Part shown: piece by piece, positions 58,899 to 64,000 of the stretch
Numbering within the stretch: the first letter of the stretch is position 1
Layout: every line of letters begins with the position of its first letter
Source: Actinomadura violacea
Lineage (GTDB): Bacteria; Actinomycetota; Actinomycetes; Streptosporangiales; Streptosporangiaceae
DNA length: 64,000 nucleotides
Direction of reading: 5' to 3'
Assembly (NCBI RefSeq): GCF_017573465.1
Contig: NZ_JAGEPF010000049.1
Coordinates: 1-64,000 of the forward strand
The notes under the pieces: generated by a model
Databases searched by the model: none
Told to the model about the DNA's origin: nothing
What the model saw: the letters and a program-made list of their open reading frames with translations, nothing else
Made by a program: the position numbers and the translations under genes

Positions 58899-59666
58899 TC
58901 AGAGCACGCGCGTCCAGGCGGCCCCGTCACCGGGCGCGCCGGAGAAGTCGTAGCGGACGACGGAGCCGGGGGCGAGCGCCGCCAGGCTGACCGAGGTGGT
59001 GCCCCACACGCGTCCGTCGCCCATGTCGAGCAGGGGCAGCAGCGCGCGGTGGTCGGCGCGCGGAAGCCCGTCGCCCTCCAGCAGCGGCAGCCACTCGCCC
59101 CACGCCTCGCGCGGACCGTCCTCGGTCCCGGGACGGGGGCGGGCCGCGGCGGCCAGGCGCGGCCGGAAGTGGGCGAGGCGCGCGCCCATGTAGGCGTCCT
59201 CGGTCCCGCCCTCCTGCTGCCCCTCGCCTTCCAGCCCGCTGTTGACGATCATGTGGAGGCCGCGGCCGAGGACGCGTTCGACGAGGTCGTGGCCGTCCCA
59301 GCTCCACAGCCGCACCCGGTCCGGCTCGGCGCCGACGAGGTGGAACGGGTCGAACGCGGCGAGCTCCAGCTCGCCGAGCTTGCCGTCGGCGGCCATCAGC
59401 AGCGGCAGCTCACCGCGGGTGGCGCGCCCCGCCTCGGGCGCCATCCGGCCCCGCCCGTTCAGGACCAGCGCGACGCGCGGCGCTGCGGGGTCCACGGCGA
59501 ACCAGGTGCCGCCGGCGCGCAGGTCACGGCCGCCGACCAGCCCGGGCCGGTCCGGCCAGTGCCGCCCCGGGGGCTGCCAGTCCCGCACGATGAACTCGTC
59601 CCGCACGCCCGCGACGAGCACGGGAACGGCGGCGGAGGATTCGACACTGATGATCGCCGTGCACAT
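58899..59666 (-). CDS. NRDE/TANGO2-family protein
   Basis: A 255-residue protein starting MCTAI, where Cys2 would be exposed after Met removal, as in Ntn-type hydrolases. The family signature NRDE region appears here as GVRDEFIVRDWQPPGRHWPDRPGLVGGRDLRAGGTWFAV, at about residues 19-58. Eukaryotic TANGO2 relatives are linked to heme or lipid handling; bacterial roles are unknown. The first residue N of NRDE is replaced (VRDE). Its start lies next to the repeat region at 59761. Confidence 0.8.
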   Translation of the reverse strand: MCTAIISVESSAAVPVLVAGVRDEFIVRDWQPPGRHWPDRPGLVGGRDLRAGGTWFAVDPAAPRVALVLNGRGRMAPEAGRATRGELPLLMAADGKLGELELAAFDPFHLVGAEPDRVRLWSWDGHDLVERVLGRGLHMIVNSGLEGEGQQEGGTEDAYMGARLAHFRPRLAAAARPRPGTEDGPREAWGEWLPLLEGDGLPRADHRALLPLLDMGDGRVWGTTSVSLAALAPGSVVRYDFSGAPGDGAAWTRVL

Positions 59667-59760
59667 CCCCCAATTGGAGCACTCCCCCCAAACCACCCCG
59701 AACCCCGACCCCCCACACACACCGCCCCGACCCCGCGAGCTTGAAGCTCAGCCCCCGGTC
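59667..59760. other. Upstream region of the NRDE gene
   Basis: C-rich, apparently non-coding sequence carrying the NRDE promoter. Together with the repeats at 59761-60049 it makes a 383-bp gene-free stretch. A CCCCC-rich plus strand is the only feature. Confidence 0.5.
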
Positions 59761-60049
59761 ACGGGCAGGCACGCGGAGCGAGCGCCAGCGAGCGCAGCGG
59801 GCCTGCCCGACGACGGATGAGGCGTTTCGCGCGGAGCGCTAGCGGAGCGGGAAACACCTCGCCCGTCGCAACGGGGGTTCCAGGGGGTCGCCCCCTGGGA
59901 AACACAGCCACGGGCAGGCACGCGGAGCGAGCCCTGGCGAGCGGAGCGGGCCTGCCCGACGACGGGTGAGGTGTTTCGCGCGGAGCGCTAGCGGAGCGGG
60001 AAACACCTCACCCGTCACAACGGGGGTTCCAGGGGGTCGCCCCCCTGGG
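59761..60049. repeat. Two tandem ~149-bp composite palindromic elements
   Basis: Copy 1 starts at 59761 and copy 2 at 59910; they differ at a small number of positions. Each holds three inverted repeats: CGGGCAGGC/GCCTGCCCG (59762-59770 with 59801-59809; 59911-59919 with 59950-59958), a longer arm pair around GTTTC/GAAAC that is a perfect 16-bp stem in copy 2 (59962-59977 with 60000-60015), and CCAGGGGG-TCG-CCCCCTGG-like terminator hairpins. Loops are rich in GAGCG/AGCGGAGCG. They precede the NRDE gene and follow the next gene's stop. Confidence 0.88.
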
Positions 60050-60826
60050 TCAAAGCGGCGGCCAGGGGATGGCGGGCCAGTCTTCGGGGGGGTAGGGGTG
60101 GATGCGGTGCTTGAGCATGAGTTCGACGCGGCGGCGGGTCGCGTCGACCTCGTCGGCGGTCAGCAGTTCGCCGAGGCGGTCGGCGAGGGGGCCGCCGCGC
60201 AGGGCGCGGTCGACGCGGGTGAGGGCCTCGGCGGCCTCGGAGGTGAGGGGCTTGCCGCGCCACTGCCACAGGACGGTGCGCAGCTTGTACTCGACGGAGA
60301 AGCAGACGCCGTGGTCGCACCCGTAGACGTGGCCGTCGCCGGGCGGCAGCAGGTGCCCGATCTTGCGGTCGGCGTTGTTGACGACGGCGTCGAACACCGC
60401 CATGCGGCGGATCGCGTCGTCGTCGGAGCGCGAGAGGGCGACCAGGTCGATGTCGGGGTCGGGTTCCACCCACAGCTGCACCATGCCGGGCCCGTAGGGG
60501 CCGTCGCGGTGGACGGTCGGGGGGACGGTGCCCCAGCCCATGGCCTTGGAGACCTCGTAGGCGGCGACCTCGCGTTCGGCGAGGGTGCCGTCGGGGAAGT
60601 CCCAGAGCGGCCGCTCGCCGGCGACGGGCTTGTAGACGCAGGCGGCGCTGACGCCGTCGTGCTCGACGGTGCAGTAGAGGGTGGCGTTGGAGGCCTGGAC
60701 GAGGCGGCCCTCGATCGAGAGACGGCCGGCGAGGAGCAGCCTCTCGGCGGCGGGGACGTCGCGGGGGGAGACCCGGTCGCCGGAGGGGTCGCCGGCGGGG
60801 GCCCGGTCCCGGGAGGACTGCGTCAT
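60050..60826 (-). CDS. Conserved actinobacterial protein, SCO1664/Rv2133c family (kinase-like fold)
   Basis: A 258-residue protein of the family TIGR03843. It has features of a phosphatidylinositol-kinase-like fold: VYKPVAGERPLWDFPDGTLAEREVAAYEVSKAMGW (Lys and Glu), FDAVVNNADRKIGHLL (catalytic-loop-like Asn/Asp) and VYGCDHGVCF (DHG in place of DFG). No phosphorylation target is known. It belongs to a trio conserved with the DUF3090 and histidine-phosphatase genes upstream, which suggests a shared pathway. Confidence 0.85.
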   Translation of the reverse strand: MTQSSRDRAPAGDPSGDRVSPRDVPAAERLLLAGRLSIEGRLVQASNATLYCTVEHDGVSAACVYKPVAGERPLWDFPDGTLAEREVAAYEVSKAMGWGTVPPTVHRDGPYGPGMVQLWVEPDPDIDLVALSRSDDDAIRRMAVFDAVVNNADRKIGHLLPPGDGHVYGCDHGVCFSVEYKLRTVLWQWRGKPLTSEAAEALTRVDRALRGGPLADRLGELLTADEVDATRRRVELMLKHRIHPYPPEDWPAIPWPPL

Positions 60827-60919
60827 GCGCTCATTCTCCCGGGCGTTCCGCCCTTGATCCAGCGCGGGTCCCGGTCCGGGGCGGCCGCGCCCCGGCGCGG
60901 TGTGCCGACCGCGCGCATC

Positions 60920-61468
60920 TCAGCCCAGGTATCCGTTCTGGCGGGGGCAGACGTGGCCCTCGGCGTTCAGCGGCAGGCCGCACAGCGGGCACGGCGGGCG
61001 GCCGGCGGCGACGACCTGCAGGGCCCGCTCGGCGAACGCGCGGGCCTGGGCGGCGCTGATCCGGACGCGCAGCACCGCGATGGCGGGGTCGTCCTCGCCG
61101 ACCTCGGCGTCGTCCTCGCCCTCGGTGACCTCCTGCGCCTCGATGACGACGCGCTCGTCGTCGGGGTCCCAGGCCAGCGCCATCGTGCCGACCTTGAACT
61201 CCTCCTCGACCGGCTGCTCCAGCGGGCCTTCGTCGCGCAGTTCCGACGGGGTGACCGCGGGGACGTGGGCCTCGCCGCCGCTGCGCCGCAGCACCTCGTC
61301 CAGCAGCTCCTCGAGCCGTTCGGCCAGCAGCGTCACCTGGAACTTCTCCAGGCCGACGCTGGTGACGCGGCGGCCGGCGCGGGCCTGCAGGTAGAAGGCG
61401 CGGTCGCCGGGGCGCCCGACGGCGCCGGCGACGAACCGCTCCGGCAGGTCGTAGGAGATGACGGGCAT
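60920..61468 (-). CDS. DUF3090 family protein (Rv2134c-like)
   Basis: A 182-residue protein of family DUF3090/TIGR03847: VISYDLPERFVAGAVGRPGDRAFYLQARAGRRVTSVGLEKFQVTLLAERLEELL marks the N-terminal half, and PPCPLCGLPLNAEGHVCPRQNGY is a C-terminal zinc ribbon. Function unknown. The ATG at 61468 is ten bases after the stop of the phosphatase gene. Middle member of the conserved trio. Confidence 0.87.
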   Translation of the reverse strand: MPVISYDLPERFVAGAVGRPGDRAFYLQARAGRRVTSVGLEKFQVTLLAERLEELLDEVLRRSGGEAHVPAVTPSELRDEGPLEQPVEEEFKVGTMALAWDPDDERVVIEAQEVTEGEDDAEVGEDDPAIAVLRVRISAAQARAFAERALQVVAAGRPPCPLCGLPLNAEGHVCPRQNGYLG

Positions 61469-61478
61469 GACTCCGACC

Positions 61479-62204
61479 CTACGCGCCGCCGCCGACGACC
61501 GCGTCACTTGCCCCGGGTCCGGCTTTCCGGTCATCGTCCCCGTCCGGTTTCGGCAGCAGGCCGGTGACGTCGCCGCCGGTGTCGTTGAGGCGGACGACGA
61601 ACGGCCGCAGCTCGGTGTAGCGGATCGCGGTCACCGACGCGGGGTCGGCCTGGATGCGCTGGAACTGGTCCAGGTGCAGGCCGAGGGCGTCGGCGACGAC
61701 GGCCTTGATGATGTCGCCGTGGCTGCACACGGCGTAGACGGCGTCGGGGCCGTGGGCGGCGGCGATGCGCTCGTTCCAGTCGCGGACGGCGGCGACGGCG
61801 CGGTGCTGGGCGTCCGCCATGGCCTCGCCGTCCTCGCCGGGGAACCGGGCGGCGCTCGGGTGCGCCTGCACGATCCGCCACAGCGGCTCCTCGGTGAGCT
61901 CCTTGAGGGGGCGGCCGGTCCAGTCGCCGTAGCGGACCTCGCCGAACCGCTCGTCGATGTCCACCTTGTCGACGGTGCCGCCGGCGTCGCGGGAGTGCGG
62001 GGCGGCGACCGTCCCGGCGGTCTCGACGCACCGGTCGAGGGGGCTGGAGACGACCGCGGCGAGCGGCAGCGCGGCGAGGCGGCCGGCGACCGCGGACGCC
62101 TGCGCGCGGCCCCGGTCGTCGAGCCCGACGCCGGGGGTCCAGCCGGCCAGCACCGGCCCGGTCATAGCGGTCAGGCCGTGCCTTACCAGGAGAAGGGTCG
62201 TCAC
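61479..62204 (-). CDS. Histidine phosphatase family protein (Rv2135c-like)
   Basis: A 241-residue member of the phosphoglycerate-mutase-like superfamily: catalytic LLVRHGLT near the N-terminus, SSPLDRCVETA, the Glu-bearing EVRYGDWTGRPLKEL and VCSHGDIIKAVVADALG with the second catalytic His. It belongs to the MSMEG_4193 subfamily found with the two downstream genes. GTG start with TACAGT eight bases upstream (leaderless). Heads the trio operon. Substrate unknown. Confidence 0.88.
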   Translation of the reverse strand: MTTLLLVRHGLTAMTGPVLAGWTPGVGLDDRGRAQASAVAGRLAALPLAAVVSSPLDRCVETAGTVAAPHSRDAGGTVDKVDIDERFGEVRYGDWTGRPLKELTEEPLWRIVQAHPSAARFPGEDGEAMADAQHRAVAAVRDWNERIAAAHGPDAVYAVCSHGDIIKAVVADALGLHLDQFQRIQADPASVTAIRYTELRPFVVRLNDTGGDVTGLLPKPDGDDDRKAGPGASDAVVGGGA

Positions 62205-62281
62205 AATTGGCCACTGTAGGAGATGCGGGGACCGGATGTGATCAGCGGCGCGATTCCGCGCGGTGCGCCGGATGCGTCACA

Positions 62282-63262
62282 ATGCATGCCGTGATCGTGG
62301 ACAAGGCCATCTACGCCGGCGGGGTCCGCAGCGACATCGACGGCGACATCAGCGACGCCTTCGACCTGGCGCGCGCCGACGGCGACTGCTTCCTGTGGAT
62401 CGGCCTGTACGAGCCCGACGAGGAGGAGTTCGAGCTCGTCAAGGACGAGCTGCGGCTGCATCCGCTCGCCGCGGAGGACGCGGTGTCGGCGCATCAGCGG
62501 CCGAAGATGGAGCGCTACGACGACACGCTCTTCGTGGTGCTGAAGACCCTCGCCTACGTCGACGAGACGTCCGACATCGAGGTCGGCGAGATCATGGTGT
62601 TCCTCGGTCAGGACTTCGCGGTCACGGTCCGGCATGGGGCCGGGAACCCGCTGGGGCCGGTCCGCAAGCGGCTGGAGGAGGACAAGGACCTGCTGGAGCA
62701 CGGCGCGACGGCGGTGCTGTACGCGGTGTGCGACGAGGTGGTGGACCGGTACGGGCTGGTCGCGCATGAGGTCGAGGTGGACATCATCGGGCTGGAGCGG
62801 GCGGTGTTCGACCCGCGGGCCCGCGACGTCACCGCCGACATCTATTCGCTGAAGCGGGAGGTGCTGGAGTTCCGCACCGCCGAGGACCCGCTGGTGCCGG
62901 TGCTGCAGGAGATCGTCAAGGGCCGGGTCTCGGAGTGCGCGGGGACCAGGGAGTACTTCCGCGACGTGCTGGACCACCTGCTGCGGGTGGACGCGCAGGT
63001 CGACGCGCACAACGAGCTGCTGAACAGCGTGCTGAACGCGCATCTGGCGCTGCTCGGCAAGCGGCAGAACGAGGACATGCGCAAGATCTCCGCGTGGGCG
63101 GCGATCATCGCGGTGCCGACCGCGATCGCCGGGATCTACGGGATGAACTTCACGCACATGCCCGAGCTGAAATGGTCGTGGGGCTATCCGGTGGTGCTTT
63201 TGGTGATGGCGGCCGTGTGCGTGCTGCTGTACCTCAGGCTGCGCAAGAGCGGCTGGCTGTAG
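62282..63262 (+). CDS. corA: CorA-type magnesium/cobalt channel
   Basis: A 326-residue protein with a large acidic N-terminal cytoplasmic domain and two C-terminal helices, the first ending in the selectivity motif YGMNF (TAIAGIYGMNFTHMPE), followed by the basic tail RLRKSGWL. A pentamer would conduct Mg2+ inward. Start is the ATG of MHAVIVDK; no strong ribosome site is seen. Divergent from the trio. Confidence 0.92.
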   Translation: MHAVIVDKAIYAGGVRSDIDGDISDAFDLARADGDCFLWIGLYEPDEEEFELVKDELRLHPLAAEDAVSAHQRPKMERYDDTLFVVLKTLAYVDETSDIEVGEIMVFLGQDFAVTVRHGAGNPLGPVRKRLEEDKDLLEHGATAVLYAVCDEVVDRYGLVAHEVEVDIIGLERAVFDPRARDVTADIYSLKREVLEFRTAEDPLVPVLQEIVKGRVSECAGTREYFRDVLDHLLRVDAQVDAHNELLNSVLNAHLALLGKRQNEDMRKISAWAAIIAVPTAIAGIYGMNFTHMPELKWSWGYPVVLLVMAAVCVLLYLRLRKSGWL

Positions 63263-63298
63263 GGCGCCTCTGGCTGTAGGGCGCCTGTAGCGCGCGGG

Positions 63299-63928
63299 TC
63301 AGGCGGTGTCCCGGCCGGACGTCCCGCCGGGGAGCAGTTCGGCCAGCAGCGCGGCCCACAGGTGCGACTCGGTGCCCCGCGACTCCAGGCGGCCGCGCAT
63401 CCGCTCCACGCCGCCCCTGGTGGGCAGCGCCAGCCACAGCAGCAGCGGGTAGCCGACGACGAACCCGGCGACGAACACCACCACGGCGTGCCCGATCATC
63501 GCGAGCGGCAGGCCTAGCAGGATCACGCCCTCGGCAAGCGCGAACCGCAGCATCACCGCCGCCCGGAACTGCGTCAGCGCCAGCCGCGCCGCCTCCGCGG
63601 GCTCGGCGCCGGGCGCCATCGGCAGCGGGGCGCGCGGCCCGGCGAGGGCCGCGACCGCCGCCGCCAGCAGCAGCGGCGCGTAGATCCACGGCGGGGCGTC
63701 GCCCGCGGCGCCGCCGCGGTTGTCGACGATCAGCGGGGTCAGCGTGAGGATCAGCAGTGGCGCGCCGACCAGCACCAGCATCATCAGGCGCATCCGCCCC
63801 AGCACCGTCATGTCCCGCAGCGAGGCGAGGTAGCCGGGGTCGTCGCCGGGTCCGGCGCCGAACACCGGGCCGGCGGGCGGCGCGCCGGCGCCCTCGGGCT
63901 GCTGCATCGAGTACGGGGTGGGGCCCAT
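63299..63928 (-). CDS. Membrane protein of unknown function
   Basis: A 209-residue protein with a Pro/Gly-rich N-terminus and about four hydrophobic segments (LMMLVLVGAPLLILTLTPLIV; APLLLAAAVAALAG; VILLGLPLAMIGHAVVVFVAGFVVGYPLLLWLAL, two helices). TAAAGT lies eight bases before the ATG (leaderless). Family not recognised. Convergent with corA; 36 bp separate the stops. Confidence 0.7.
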   Translation of the reverse strand: MGPTPYSMQQPEGAGAPPAGPVFGAGPGDDPGYLASLRDMTVLGRMRLMMLVLVGAPLLILTLTPLIVDNRGGAAGDAPPWIYAPLLLAAAVAALAGPRAPLPMAPGAEPAEAARLALTQFRAAVMLRFALAEGVILLGLPLAMIGHAVVVFVAGFVVGYPLLLWLALPTRGGVERMRGRLESRGTESHLWAALLAELLPGGTSGRDTA

Positions 63929-64000
63929 GGCCCGGCACTTTAGCCCGGTGGCGGCCCGCCGGAACAGGGCCCACCAGGAACTTTGCGGGTCAGGTCGCCG

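Noticed and set aside
59761..60049. Direct repeats considered as transposon ends or attachment sites
   Set aside because: The copies are tandem with no intervening gene, and no integrase, transposase or tRNA is nearby; a REP-like element fits better.

Overview
The window is high-GC DNA from an actinobacterium. It carries a complete Pup-proteasome locus (pup, dop, pafA, prcB, prcA, the ARC/Mpa ATPase, pafB/pafC), a mycothiol gene (mshC), leaderless-type starts and strong G/C at third codon positions. The style suggests a Streptosporangiales/Actinomadura-like organism, which is an inference from gene content. The core of the window follows the order of the M. tuberculosis Rv2092c-Rv2135c region: helY, tatC, tatA, pafC, pafB, pafA, prcA, prcB, pup, dop, mpa, trmI, a RecB-like nuclease, a PAC2 protein, mshC, and the conserved trio Rv2133c/Rv2134c/Rv2135c. 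It also holds lineage-specific insertions: two Opp-type ABC transporters, a tandem-HNH endonuclease, an FKBP lipoprotein, a small regulator/DUF3291 pair and a two-component system.

Layout. 1-12 kb is accessory: the 3' part of an FHA protein, an MFS transporter converging on a GH15 glycosidase, an ArsR regulator with an SRPBCC protein behind an AT-rich palindrome, an ABC-2 type exporter, an alpha/beta hydrolase, a small PH-like protein, and an MpaB-type (DUF2236) oxygenase followed by a membrane protein. 12-18.5 kb is a minus-strand block pafB-pafC-(small membrane protein)-tatA-tatC-helY. 18.7-22 kb holds a DUF3866 gene, a cysteine-bearing winged-helix regulator with a DUF3291 gene, and a double-FKBP lipoprotein. 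22-31 kb is the proteasome block, all on the minus strand: mpa, dop, pup, [HNH endonuclease], prcB, prcA, pafA. Next come trmI, an S2P-type protease, a RecB-like Fe-S nuclease, a NarL-type two-component pair and a MacB/FtsX-type ABC exporter (31-40 kb). 40.5-46.7 kb is Opp system 1. 47-52.5 kb has a membrane protein, a HAD phosphatase, a universal stress protein, a PAC2 protein, a putative 31-residue membrane peptide, an RNA methyltransferase and mshC. 52.6-58.7 kb is Opp system 2. 58.9-64 kb has an NRDE/TANGO2 protein, two tandem 149-bp palindromic repeats, the conserved trio, a CorA channel and a membrane protein.

How the genes work together. Pup ends in Gln, so Dop must deamidate it before PafA ligates it to substrate lysines. 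Mpa unfolds pupylated proteins and, through its C-terminal GQYL tail, feeds them into the PrcA/PrcB core. PafB/PafC are the WYL-domain regulators linked to the DNA-damage response in mycobacteria. The two Opp systems each have a binding lipoprotein, two permeases and two ATPases, but in different gene orders; in both, a strong inverted repeat follows the binding-protein gene.

Most notable observations: the tandem HNH (endonuclease VII-like) gene between pup and prcB; a strand-independent switch from C-rich to G-rich plus strand close to that gene; the duplicated composite palindrome at 59.76-60.05 kb; a 12-bp minisatellite framed by twin hairpins; operator-like palindromes at several regulator genes; and a putative 31-residue membrane peptide. 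I did not find tRNA or rRNA genes, CRISPR arrays, transposases or phage genes.
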